Shown here piece after piece: positions 1 through 6,959 of a DNA stretch of 11,050 bases. A program made the translations under genes and the position numbers. Below the pieces are notes generated by a model. It was not told the DNA's origin. It was given only the letters and a program-made list of their open reading frames with translations, and did not search any database. The stretch's first letter is position 1. Each line of letters opens with the position of its first letter. The DNA comes from CAYPHJ01 sp964410485 (GTDB taxonomy: Bacteria > Desulfobacterota > Binatia > UBA9968): the NCBI GenBank assembly GCA_964410485.1, contig CAYPHJ010000130.1:1-11050 (forward strand), written 5' to 3'.

Positions 1-141
1 CGAGGTTTACAATGTTCACCGCTTCACCGATTGCCAAGTCCACTGCTACGCTCGCCAGCGCATAGGCGTCAGAAACGCTCAGGCTCTTCTCCCGCTGCAG
101 GAAGTTCACGGTTTCCTCGACGACAAACTTTGAGGTCCATA
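1..141 (-). pseudogene. C-terminal remnant of an acetamidase/formamidase-like enzyme (runs off left edge)
   Basis: Read on the minus strand, this stretch encodes a segment with motifs VVEETVNFLQREK and SVSDAYALASVAVDL, followed by IGEAVNIVNL. It resembles the C-terminal helix pair of the FmdA/AmdA acetamidase/formamidase family, where an (E/D)AY-x-L-x-S-V-A/G-x-D-L-x-I motif precedes a V(V/N)-rich end. Those enzymes hydrolyse short amides to ammonia and a carboxylate. The usual 250 or more residues upstream are missing: the frame is closed by an in-frame TGA near position 197, and SBP1 ends at 218. No start codon or ribosome binding site fits, so I read it as a 5'-truncated or frameshifted remnant. 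The family call rests on short motifs remembered from the family, so it is moderate. The last few residues lie outside the window. Confidence 0.4.
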
Positions 142-147
142 TCGCCA

Positions 148-166
148 CCCCACTGGCCAGGTGGGG
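148..166. other. GC-rich hairpin downstream of SBP1
   Basis: CCCCAC (148-153) and GTGGGG (161-166) form a perfect 6-bp stem around a 7-base loop. It lies about 50 bases past the SBP1 stop codon on the minus strand. There is no following U-tract on that strand, so an intrinsic terminator is possible but not clear. It falls just upstream of the recognisable amidase-like remnant. Confidence 0.3.
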
Positions 167-217
167 TTGTAGAAACCGCTCCCAGACTCACTGGTGGGGC
201 TACACGGCCGGGTCCTC

Positions 218-1738
218 TCAACGGAGCACGCGCATGTTCAAACCGAAAACGCGCCCGTCCGGTCGCGGCTCGTATTCGAGGTTTTTGGCCAGGCCCCAGA
301 GATCCTGGTGCCGCCACATAAAACAGGCGGGCGCCTCCTCGGTGATTGCGCTCATCGCCAGCGCCAGGTACTTCCTTCGTGTCTTCGGGTCGAACTCCTG
401 CTGCTCTTTGTCCAGGTACTCGTCGATCTTCGGGTGGGACAAACCGATTCGCGGTGAACCGCCGGTCCTGAAGTACTGATGCAACGCGCGGCTCGGGTCG
501 ATTACGGATCCCCTGCCCATGTAGTAGAACGGGACCCTTCCCTTCTGCACGTTGGCCCAGAGCGTGGGCCACTCCGGCGTGAGAAGTCTGGTGCGAAGGC
601 CCGCGGCGCTCAGCATAGCCGCCATCGCCTCGGTGATCTGCTTGTCCAGGATGTACCGCCCTACCGGGGTCTGCAGCTCCACGTCCACCCCGTTTGGGTA
701 ACCTGCCTGGGCCAGAAGCTTGCGGGCTTTCTCGGGACTGTACTCGTAGCGCGGCTGCAAGTTCGGATCGTAGCCGTACTGGCCCGGTCCGATCGGCCCG
801 TCAAGCCGAGTCGCAAAGCCCTCGAGCAGGGTCTTGATGATCTGGTCGCGGTTGATGGCATGACAAACGGCTTGGCGAACCTCTTTTTTATCGAAGGGCG
901 GCTTGGGCATCATCGCCAGGAACATGATCTCGACGGAGTTGACCCCCGTGATCCTGTGATTCGGCGATGCCTCGACACGGCCGCGCAGGTGCGGAGGGAT
1001 GAACTGCGCGATCTGGATTTCATTGTTGAGAAGCGCCGTGACGCGCTGCTCGACCTCGCGCATGACGCGAAAGACAACTTCATCCGGAGCGCCAGGATTC
1101 TTCTTAGCCTCCCAGTGATCCGGCCTCTTGGCGATCACCATGCGCTGGCCCGGAATCAGCTCCTTGAGCTGGTAGGGACCGCCCCCCATCATGTGATGCC
1201 TGTCGGCTGCATCCCGGCCATACTTGTCAAAGGCGGCCTTGCTGGTCACGATCAGGCGGTCGCAGACAAACTCGTCTATGATGGCGGTAGGTGTCTGGGT
1301 GATAAAGGCTACCGTGTATTTGTCCACCACCTGGGCTTTGACTATGGGCCCGGCGACCGACGCCTTCTGCTTGCTTTGCGGATCATGGATTACCCGGTTC
1401 ATCGAATGCACCACATCTTCGGCGGTCACCGGGGAGCCGTCATTGAAGCGGTATCTCTCGTCCAGATAAAAATACCACGTGGTCGGGTTCTTGGCCTCCC
1501 ACCGCTTCGCGAGTCGGCCTTCATAGCTGGCCGTCTGAAAGCTGTAAGTGCAGAACGGACCCGTGATCTCGCTCCAAATTCCGTAGAGGAGCGAGACACT
1601 GTCGCCGTAAGGATTGTGCGTTTCAATGGTCTCAGTAACTCCCACCGAGACACGCGTTTGAGCGAGAGAAGATGGCGGCGCGCCCGCGACAATCGCCGCA
1701 CCCAGAAAGGCCATCATAGCGATATGGAGCTTCATCAT
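218..1738 (-). CDS. ABC transporter substrate-binding protein, family 5 (SBP1)
   Basis: This encodes a 506-residue periplasmic binding protein of the SBP_bac_5 (peptide/nickel/opine; DppA/OppA-like) family, which captures a solute outside the cell for an ABC importer. I chose the ATG at 1738 because AGGAGG (1745-1750 on the minus strand) lies six bases upstream; an open frame continues to 1924 but has no comparable signal. Residues 1-26 form a Sec signal peptide (MMKLHIAMMAFLGAA, then SSLA before Q27), with no lipobox cysteine. Family hallmarks in order are ETHNPYGDS, the DGSPVTAEDVVHS motif of the first lobe, GGGPYQL, an AINRD segment, LAQAGYPNG and the late GRGSVIDPS...HQYFRTG block. The length is typical of the family. 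No permease or ATPase gene is adjacent. The ligand is unknown; the neighbouring amidases hint at an amide or peptide. It is paralogous to SBP2 at 2933. Confidence 0.93.
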   Translation of the reverse strand: MMKLHIAMMAFLGAAIVAGAPPSSLAQTRVSVGVTETIETHNPYGDSVSLLYGIWSEITGPFCTYSFQTASYEGRLAKRWEAKNPTTWYFYLDERYRFNDGSPVTAEDVVHSMNRVIHDPQSKQKASVAGPIVKAQVVDKYTVAFITQTPTAIIDEFVCDRLIVTSKAAFDKYGRDAADRHHMMGGGPYQLKELIPGQRMVIAKRPDHWEAKKNPGAPDEVVFRVMREVEQRVTALLNNEIQIAQFIPPHLRGRVEASPNHRITGVNSVEIMFLAMMPKPPFDKKEVRQAVCHAINRDQIIKTLLEGFATRLDGPIGPGQYGYDPNLQPRYEYSPEKARKLLAQAGYPNGVDVELQTPVGRYILDKQITEAMAAMLSAAGLRTRLLTPEWPTLWANVQKGRVPFYYMGRGSVIDPSRALHQYFRTGGSPRIGLSHPKIDEYLDKEQQEFDPKTRRKYLALAMSAITEEAPACFMWRHQDLWGLAKNLEYEPRPDGRVFGLNMRVLR

Positions 1739-1744
1739 GGCGAA

Positions 1745-1750
1745 CCTCCT
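1745..1750 (-). promoter_or_regulatory. Ribosome binding site of SBP1
   Basis: The minus strand reads AGGAGG six bases before the ATG at 1738. This consensus Shine-Dalgarno sequence decides the start in favour of 1738 over the upstream open frame. Confidence 0.85.
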
Positions 1751-1939
1751 GATGATTTCCCGACCTTCGATTCTCCCCGGAAAAATCTTGAGCAAAACGA
1801 GTTCGACAGAGTTTTTGCGGCAAGCATGTCCAGCCAAGTCGAAGGGGCGGCGACTATCAAGTGAGCCGCTTCGGCCGCGACAAACACCGGCCAGCCTATC
1901 TTCTGAAACGATTCCATCAAACAAATTCGAATCCTCTAC

Positions 1940-1969
1940 AATATCCGTCAGCTAAACCCAACTTGTCAA
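1940..1969 (-). promoter_or_regulatory. Possible sigma70-type promoter for SBP1
   Basis: On the minus strand a perfect -35 hexamer TTGACA (1964-1969) is followed after 18 bases by GATATT (1940-1945); TATTGT at 20 bases is the alternative. The leader to the start codon would be about 195 bases. The -35 is convincing and the -10 weak. Confidence 0.35.
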
Positions 1970-2044
1970 GAACTCTGTCACCGCCAAACACGAGTTGGGA
2001 GGGCTCCCTACCAACCCCAGCCTATCTCGATCAACGCTCGCTGA

Positions 2045-2150
2045 CATTACTCCTACAGAGCGGTTTCAGTTTGGGGGTTCCTGCTCAGACGCAATGCCAC
2101 CGACCTCTCGCTCGCAGAGCTGTGCGCTGATTATGACCTCAGCGAGTTGG
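2045..2150 (+). pseudogene. Possible degraded DUF433-like antitoxin fragment
   Basis: One plus-strand frame reads VSVWGFLLRRN, then SLAELCADYDLSEL. The pattern V-x-V-W...(S/T)-x-x-E-L-x-x-D-Y-x-L-S is reminiscent of the core of DUF433 antitoxins, in which a GTR(I/V)xVW segment precedes an EIxxDYPxLT helix. No start codon is evident, the frame is closed upstream near 2041, and it runs into the decayed PIN copy. It may be chance; I list it because it lies where an antitoxin fragment would be expected, next to a dead toxin gene. Confidence 0.2.
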
Positions 2151-2157
2151 CCATGTC

Positions 2158-2677
2158 CAGGCGCATTTGGATCTTATCGACTTTCTGCTCTCGGATTTCG
2201 AGTTAGTGTACGCCAAGGCTGTGGAAAGGGAACTAGGACTTGCTAACCCAACGAGCCTCTGTCTCAACAGATTACTGAGTGACAAACCATCAAACGGGCC
2301 ACTCCAAAATCAGAGAAGATAAAGTTATATGGAGACGGAGAAAGAGCTGCCATCAATCCCGCTCTGGAACGAAAACTCCTCCTGCTCATCGATGACTGGA
2401 AACCTTATGAGGCGGCACAAGAACTGGAATTGAGGTCGTCAATTCTCTCGCTTATTTGTTCGGGCTTTACGAACACCAACTCATTCCGCTGGAGCGCGTA
2501 CTGAGCGCGTTGGGTAAGATAACACGCGGAACTTTGAGAGATGTCCCCACGATCATGGATGAGGTAGCTAGGCTAAAAGGCGGTGAGAAGCGGGCAATTG
2601 AAGCCTTTTTATCCGCCGTAAAAACAGTGTCAAAATTAAACACAGACCCAGAACTCCATTTTCCCTACGAAAAATGA
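2158..2677 (+). pseudogene. Decayed, internally deleted copy of the PIN toxin/antitoxin locus
   Basis: This stretch aligns along its length with the intact module at about 7561-8358. It first encodes LDLIDFLLSDFELVYAKAV, matching the start of the intact PIN protein. One base is lost near 2300, so that frame meets a stop near 2320. It resumes with YGDGERAAI and LLLIDDWKPYEAA, and a further base is lost near 2425. From 2456 (TTG) to 2677 a 73-codon frame joins the PIN C-terminus (FGLYEHQLIPLERVL) directly to the antitoxin C-terminus (DVPTIMDEV, then AFLSAVKTVSKLN). The joint at 2539/2540 corresponds to loss of about 284 bases, equivalent to 7948-8231. The PIN start and its first acidic residue (D8 in the intact copy) are absent. 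It is a pseudogene; whether the chimeric 3' frame is translated cannot be seen. Confidence 0.85.
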
Positions 2678-2804
2678 GAATGTCCCTATTTAGCTTGCCG
2701 TCATTGGTTGCCTTTTTCTCATCAGACAATTAGGCATCCGTCCTTTGGGGCGGGAGAAACTCTTGGACCTTGATTGCCCCAAAAAAGGAGAAGGTCCCCA
2801 TTTA
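2671..2804. repeat. Imperfect 22-base direct repeat pair with about 90 bases between
   Basis: Positions 2671-2692 and 2783-2804 carry the same pattern: an A-run, then (T/G)GAGAA, (T/G)GTCCC, (T/C)ATTTA. They differ at three positions over 22. The first copy begins right after the end of the decayed PIN/antitoxin copy. They may be traces of a mobile or recombined segment; I do not recognise a named element. Confidence 0.5.
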
Positions 2805-2829
2805 TTGCTGTCCGCTTGTTGCTGTCCGC
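2805..2829. repeat. Short tandem repeat TTGCTGTCCGC, period 14
   Basis: TTGCTGTCCGC occurs at 2805-2815 and again at 2819-2829, separated by TTG. It ends four bases before the -35 element of the SBP2 promoter, so a regulator site is conceivable. Nothing else supports that role. Confidence 0.55.
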
Positions 2830-2833
2830 CTGC

Positions 2834-2862
2834 TTGACATCAGAATTCCACCTACCTATAGT
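2834..2862 (+). promoter_or_regulatory. Near-consensus sigma70-type promoter for SBP2
   Basis: TTGACA (2834-2839, a perfect -35) and TATAGT (2857-2862, one base from the -10 consensus) are separated by exactly 17 bases. Transcription would start near 2869, leaving a leader of about 64 bases before the SBP2 start. This is the strongest promoter-like sequence I found in the window. It probably drives SBP2 and, by read-through, the small ORF and the amidase. Confidence 0.7.
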
Positions 2863-2932
2863 CAGCCGGTTCGCGGTGCCACGCTAGAAACTCAATTCAG
2901 CAAAGTTACCAGTTTACGGGGTAGAAATTACG

Positions 2933-4504
2933 ATGCAGAAGCTTCGAGTCATGATCCTATCCGTTTTTCTTTTGCTCATTTTCGTTACGTATCGTGCGGC
3001 TATCCCGCCGGTTGTAGAGCTGGATTCACCTACGTTGGGTACTCAGGCGCTCGCCGCAACGAAGGCGGCGCCGAAGATCATCGCTACTGTCGCCCTCCCT
3101 GGGGTACAAGTGGAAACGATGAACCCCTACGGGCACTCGACCACGCAGGTCTATCCAACGTGGAAGCATGTCATCGAACCTTTGGTGGAGTGGGACTGGG
3201 GCAAGAAACAAATTGTCCCTATTCTAGCCGAGTCGTGGAGCAACCCGGACAATAACACATGGGTGTTCAAGCTGAAGAAGGGAATCAAATTCCACGATGG
3301 AACCGAATTCACCGCGGCCGACGTTGTGCACTCGTACACCCGGATCCAGAAAGACCTCGATAGCCGACAGGCTAGTTCGATCGCTCACGTAGATATGATC
3401 GAGGCTGTAGACCCTTACACCGTCCGTTTGCGCACCAAGAGGCCAGATGCGGCCCTGGTCTTTCGACTCGCGCAGCGATTTATCACCAACAAAGCCGCCT
3501 TCGATCGATTGGGCGCGGCGGCGGCCGACAAACTAGCACTCGGGACGGGGCCTTACAGGTTCAAGCGTTGGGTACCAGGTCAGTGGTTCGTATTGGAAAA
3601 GAACCATGGCTACGCCCACAGTGAGCATAAGCCGACGGTGGATGAGATCGTCTTTCGTAATATCGCCGAGTCGGAAGTAGCGGTCACCGCATTGCTAAAC
3701 GGAGAAGTGGACGTAATATCCAACATCCCACCGGAAATCTCAACCCGAGTGACAGGCAGAGCGAGGATCGAAAGCGCCCGCACGATCAATATTATGTTCC
3801 TCGGAATGCACACGTCGGTTCCCGAGTTCAAGAACAAACTCGTCCGCCAGGCTGTGAATTACGCCATTGACCGGGAAGCCCTCACCAAGCATGTGCTCCG
3901 GGGTCATGCCTACCCACTGTACGCGCCGGTGGGGCCCGACCAGTACGGCTACAGCCCCGAGTTAGGTCCCAAATATGTCCATAACCCAGCAAAAGCAAGA
4001 ACGTTGCTGGCCCAAGCCGGCTACCCTAACGGATTTGATGTAGATTTCCTGGTTCCGCTTGGACAGTACAATAAGGTAAAAGACGTGGCCGAAGCGATTG
4101 GCGTGATGCTCAATACGGTTGGGATCCGTGTGAAGCTGCGAACGCAGGATCAACATACCGGATTCGCAAATATCCGGAGCGGCAACGTCGGCATGTATAT
4201 CTTCGGGCGGGGATCGGTCATCGACCCTAGTGAGTACTTGCACCAGTACTTTCGCACCGGTGTCACTAAGCGGCTGGAGTTCTCCAACCCAAAGGTGGAC
4301 GCCGCGCTCGACGCGGAGCAAGCAAGCTTTGATCCGGCTAAGCGAGTGAAGTTGTTGCAGCAGGCTATGTCACTGCTGCTGGAGGAAGCGCCGGTTGCGT
4401 GGCTTTACCAGTACCAGGGCTTACAGGGAGTAAGCAACAGATTCGACTTCAAGTCGAACCCCGGTGAGGATGTGTATGCCTGGGATCTCAGGCCGAGGCG
4501 ATAG
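2933..4504 (+). CDS. ABC transporter substrate-binding protein, family 5 (SBP2)
   Basis: This encodes a 523-residue exported SBP_bac_5 protein (DppA/OppA-like) that would bind a peptide- or amide-like solute for ABC import. Residues 1-20 hold a positively charged start and a hydrophobic core (VMILSVFLLLIFV). The likely cleavage site is unusually late, in the TQALAATKA stretch around residues 38-45, and there is no lipobox. Family motifs follow: ETMNPYGHS, FHDGTEFTAADVVHS, GTGPYRF, AIDREAL, LAQAGYPNG and GRGSVIDPS...HQYFRTG near residue 425. The same blocks occur in SBP1, so the two are paralogues. The Shine-Dalgarno sequence is weak (GGGG about 11 bases before the ATG), although the promoter is strong. 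An ATG at 2951 is an alternative start but would shorten the signal peptide. The gene appears to head a unit with the small ORF and amidase. No permease genes are present. Confidence 0.93.
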   Translation: MQKLRVMILSVFLLLIFVTYRAAIPPVVELDSPTLGTQALAATKAAPKIIATVALPGVQVETMNPYGHSTTQVYPTWKHVIEPLVEWDWGKKQIVPILAESWSNPDNNTWVFKLKKGIKFHDGTEFTAADVVHSYTRIQKDLDSRQASSIAHVDMIEAVDPYTVRLRTKRPDAALVFRLAQRFITNKAAFDRLGAAAADKLALGTGPYRFKRWVPGQWFVLEKNHGYAHSEHKPTVDEIVFRNIAESEVAVTALLNGEVDVISNIPPEISTRVTGRARIESARTINIMFLGMHTSVPEFKNKLVRQAVNYAIDREALTKHVLRGHAYPLYAPVGPDQYGYSPELGPKYVHNPAKARTLLAQAGYPNGFDVDFLVPLGQYNKVKDVAEAIGVMLNTVGIRVKLRTQDQHTGFANIRSGNVGMYIFGRGSVIDPSEYLHQYFRTGVTKRLEFSNPKVDAALDAEQASFDPAKRVKLLQQAMSLLLEEAPVAWLYQYQGLQGVSNRFDFKSNPGEDVYAWDLRPRR

Positions 4505-4560
4505 CCGAGAGTGGAGTTCTCTGCCGGATCGCTTGCCTGAGAGTGCCGAACTCGAATTGG

Positions 4561-4566
4561 GGAGGT
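4561..4566 (+). promoter_or_regulatory. Ribosome binding site of the 56-codon ORF
   Basis: GGAGGT lies nine bases before the ATG at 4576. It favours that start over the in-frame ATG at 4543 and supports translation of this short gene. Confidence 0.65.
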
Positions 4567-4575
4567 TTAGCAGGA

Positions 4576-4746
4576 ATGGTTTCCAACCGCACCACAAGCA
4601 GACTGGTGTTTCTAGAAGAAGTGCGCCTTTCTCACGCCGACCTCGAGTCGATTGTCGCCGAGTTGGAAGAAATCGACCGAGCGTTGCAAGAGATCGAGGC
4701 CTTCGCAGAAGGTATGCCTTGGCCATGGCTCCCCGTCCAGCCGTAG
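4576..4746 (+). CDS. Small acidic protein upstream of the amidase, possibly GatC/AtzG-like
   Basis: A 56-residue protein starts at the ATG behind GGAGGT. After about 15 residues it is one acidic amphipathic helix (SHADLESIVAELEEIDRAL, then QEIEAFAEG), ending in the proline- and tryptophan-rich PWPWLPVQP. It sits 71 bases after SBP2 and 19 bases before the amidase, in the same direction. Size, helical content, acidic character and position recall the small non-catalytic partners of amidase-signature enzymes (GatC; AtzG/DUF4089 with AtzE), which end in an extended Pro-rich tail along the amidase. I do not see a decisive family motif, so the function is inference. The gene itself is well supported by ribosome binding site and context. 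Confidence 0.6.
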   Translation: MVSNRTTSRLVFLEEVRLSHADLESIVAELEEIDRALQEIEAFAEGMPWPWLPVQP

Positions 4747-4765
4747 ACTCACTGAGAAACACGCC

Positions 4766-6181
4766 ATGAGCAGTTCCGATCCGTGTGAACTTAGCCTTGC
4801 CGAGCTTGCGCAGCAGATCGAATCCCGTCTCGTCTCATCCGCCGAGGTGGTTGAAGCTGCTATCGCACGCCTGGATCGGCTCAACGGCCGTCTCAACGCT
4901 TTCATTACCGTGGCCCACGATAAGGCGAGAGCGGCGGCCGAGCAGGCAGATGAGGAGCTACGCCGAGGCGTCTATCGTGGCCCGCTGCATGGCGTACCCG
5001 TAAGCGTCAAGGATCTTTTTTTAACCGCTGGGCTACGCACCACCGCTGGCTCTAAGATCTTGGCCGACTGGGTACCCGAAGAAGACTCGGCTTTGGTCGA
5101 ACGCCTCAAGGCCGCTGGCGCGGTGATCCTTGGGAAAACCAATTTGGATGAGTTCGGTCTAGGGGGCACTTCGACGGTGTCCCACTTCGGCCCGGTCCAA
5201 AATCCTTGGAATTTGGAGCGCATCGCAGGTGGGTCGAGTGGAGGCTCGACGGCAGCCGTCGCAGCACGGATCGGTCCGCTCTCTTACGGAACAGAAACAG
5301 GCTCCTCGGTTCGCCGCCCCTCGGCCTACTGCGGCGTGTCAGGTTTCAAGCCCACCTTCGGTATTGTCAGCCGTTACGGCTCCTTCCGAGGTTCCTGGAG
5401 CATGGACCATGTTGGCGTCTTTGCTCGTTCGGTGGCAGACTTGGCCATGGGCCTCGACGCAGTCGCCGGGTATGACCCTCGTGATCCAGCCAGCGTGCAC
5501 CAGAGCGAAACCTCGTACGTCGCTCGGCTCGAACCCGATGTTCGCAGTGTCAGGATTGGAGTGTTGCGAAGGTTCCTGGAGGAGGGTATGGACCCCGCTG
5601 TGTTGCAAGCTTTCGAAGCGGCGCTAAAGACATTGACCGCCGCGGGGGCGCAGGTTGTGGATATCGACATCCCGGAACTGAAGTACGCCGCGATGACTTC
5701 AATGTTGACGCATGCGGCCGAGTCAAGCACTAACAACCGGCGTTGGCTACGCGAGCAGCCTGACGGTTACCAACTAGAGATCAAGCGCCGCTTAGCAGGG
5801 GGCCTGGGCATCACCGCCTCGGAATATCTCACGGTGCAGCGGGCACGCTACCGAATCCGCGAGGCGCTGCGAGCGGCTTTTGACAAGGTCGAGCTGCTGG
5901 CCAATCCTACTACCAACCGGGTAGCACCGCCACTATCGTTAGGGACACGCGGTAATGCCGATCAGACCTATAAAGTCGGCTATACCCACTCCAGCCTGTT
6001 ACGCTTCCCCAGTATGCTCGGCCTTCCCGGGTGCTCGATTCCATGTGGGGTAAATGCAGAGGGTCTGCCGATCGGCATGCAATTGGTTGGGCAGTGGTTT
6101 GCCGACCAGTGCGTCTTGAACGTTGCGTTCGCATACGAACGGACCGCAGAATGGGCTGTTCGGAAACCTCCGCTTGATTGA
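4766..6181 (+). CDS. Amidase (amidase-signature family)
   Basis: This encodes a complete 471-residue cytoplasmic amidase-signature hydrolase, related to GatA, AtzE and other aliphatic or aryl amidases, that cleaves a carboxamide bond. The Ser-cisSer-Lys triad is visible: K82 in GVPVSVKD, the cis-Ser S157 in the glycine-serine loop AGGSSGGST, and the nucleophile S181 in GTETGSSVRRPS, with the usual 24-residue spacing between serines. The following CGVSGFKPTFG and the C-terminal GLPGCSIPCG and GLPIGMQLVG blocks are typical, and the length is normal. I chose the ATG at 4766 because homology begins at once (SLAELAQQI); the frame is open back to 4652, but that part overlaps the small ORF in another frame. 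There is no strong Shine-Dalgarno sequence, so coupling to the small ORF is likely. Substrate is not predictable; being GatA itself is unlikely without gatB. Confidence 0.93.
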   Translation: MSSSDPCELSLAELAQQIESRLVSSAEVVEAAIARLDRLNGRLNAFITVAHDKARAAAEQADEELRRGVYRGPLHGVPVSVKDLFLTAGLRTTAGSKILADWVPEEDSALVERLKAAGAVILGKTNLDEFGLGGTSTVSHFGPVQNPWNLERIAGGSSGGSTAAVAARIGPLSYGTETGSSVRRPSAYCGVSGFKPTFGIVSRYGSFRGSWSMDHVGVFARSVADLAMGLDAVAGYDPRDPASVHQSETSYVARLEPDVRSVRIGVLRRFLEEGMDPAVLQAFEAALKTLTAAGAQVVDIDIPELKYAAMTSMLTHAAESSTNNRRWLREQPDGYQLEIKRRLAGGLGITASEYLTVQRARYRIREALRAAFDKVELLANPTTNRVAPPLSLGTRGNADQTYKVGYTHSSLLRFPSMLGLPGCSIPCGVNAEGLPIGMQLVGQWFADQCVLNVAFAYERTAEWAVRKPPLD

Positions 6182-6509
6182 CAGATTCGTCTCATCCACG
6201 AGCTTATCTCTCAAGTACATCCAGAAAAGATCCTACCATCCCGCCTCCTAAACTCCCTCGACTTGGAAGACTCGGGAGGTTGCGATCAGAGGCTTTCCTT
6301 ACCGCCGCACTTGTGATCGGCCTCGACGTCCCTTTTGGTCGGAAGCGAGCAAAAACATTTCAACCGGGTATCTGGATTTCGCTTGGTGAACTGCGCTTGC
6401 ATTTGCTTCGCCATCGGGCGCTTCGCGCAAACGCCGAGCACGATCTCGCTTGCTGCTCGGGAGAGCGCGCCGCGGCTTTGGTTCCGCGACTCTTTTCGCC
6501 GATTTCATT
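6182..6509. other. Gene-free gap between amidase and DUF5615 toxin
   Basis: These 328 bases lie between convergent gene ends. Long open frames cross it on both strands, but none has a ribosome binding site or a family pattern I recognise, and they contradict one another. An imperfect hairpin (CTCCC-TCGA against TCGGGAG, roughly 6250-6279) could help end amidase transcription, but no T-run follows it. I see no other structure. Confidence 0.5.
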
Positions 6510-6959
6510 TTAACCACCGGAAGCCCCAACCACTTCGCCAGACGCGCGCACGGGGCGCATACGTTTGGCACTAATGCCGTTATGACTCCCACTCTCCACA
6601 TACTGTACCCTGTGCCGCGCCTTCAGAAAATTATGGCCAGTCGTCGCCGTTCGAATAGCGAGACCAGTCGGATTTTGGAAAGCATCGATGAAGGCGGGGA
6701 CGAATGACTCGGTACGCTGTTGGGGAACTACTACGTGTAGAACCTTAACCTGTAGTTGATCTCTGAGTTGACGGACATTATGGGCAAAACCAGCGTCTCT
6801 CGTAAAACAAAGATCGTAGTCCCTTGCGACTTGCCGATAAAGCGTGCCGTTGTCGAGACCTTTGAGTTTTAAATGATTAACTGAGTCAACCTGCTGGCCA
6901 AGATCTTCCAAGGCAGCCAGCAAAGATTCAGGCATGTTCTCGTCTAGGAGGATTTTCAC
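6510..6959 (-). CDS. DUF5615 PIN-like toxin of a type II toxin-antitoxin pair
   Basis: The first 95 or so of 149 residues match DUF5615 (Mut7-C/PIN-like) proteins, predicted RNases of type II toxin-antitoxin systems. MKILLDENMP opens with the acidic D6-E7-N8 motif, LCFTRDAGF holds the second acidic site (D55), and VLHVVVPQQRTESFVPAFIDAF closes the fold. The start is a GTG at 6959, needed to include the catalytic motif; it lies inside the DUF433 gene, overlapping it by 32 bases, so translation is probably coupled. No independent Shine-Dalgarno sequence is obvious. The last 50 or so residues (after about 100) are basic, do not resemble the family, and make the protein longer than the usual 100-120. 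They may come from loss of the original stop or from a change at the 3' end. Confidence 0.82.
   Translation of the reverse strand: MKILLDENMPESLLAALEDLGQQVDSVNHLKLKGLDNGTLYRQVARDYDLCFTRDAGFAHNVRQLRDQLQVKVLHVVVPQQRTESFVPAFIDAFQNPTGLAIRTATTGHNFLKARHRVQYVESGSHNGISAKRMRPVRASGEVVGASGG

Noticed and set aside
479..1864. 461-codon plus-strand open frame
   Set aside because: It lies opposite SBP1, has no ribosome binding site or family motif, and is explained by GC-rich codon use on the other strand.
1739..1924. 62-codon N-terminal extension of SBP1
   Set aside because: The consensus AGGAGG and signal peptide place the start at 1738; the extension is not signal-peptide-like or family-like.
2805..2829. 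CRISPR-like repeat
   Set aside because: Only two 11-base units with a 3-base gap; no spacer-sized intervals or cas genes.
4652..4765. 38-codon N-terminal extension of the amidase
   Set aside because: It overlaps the small ORF in another frame, and amidase similarity starts at the ATG at 4766.
6178..6601. Opposing open frames of about 100 codons after the amidase
   Set aside because: They overlap on opposite strands, have no Shine-Dalgarno sequence and no recognisable domain; the right end overlaps the DUF5615 gene.
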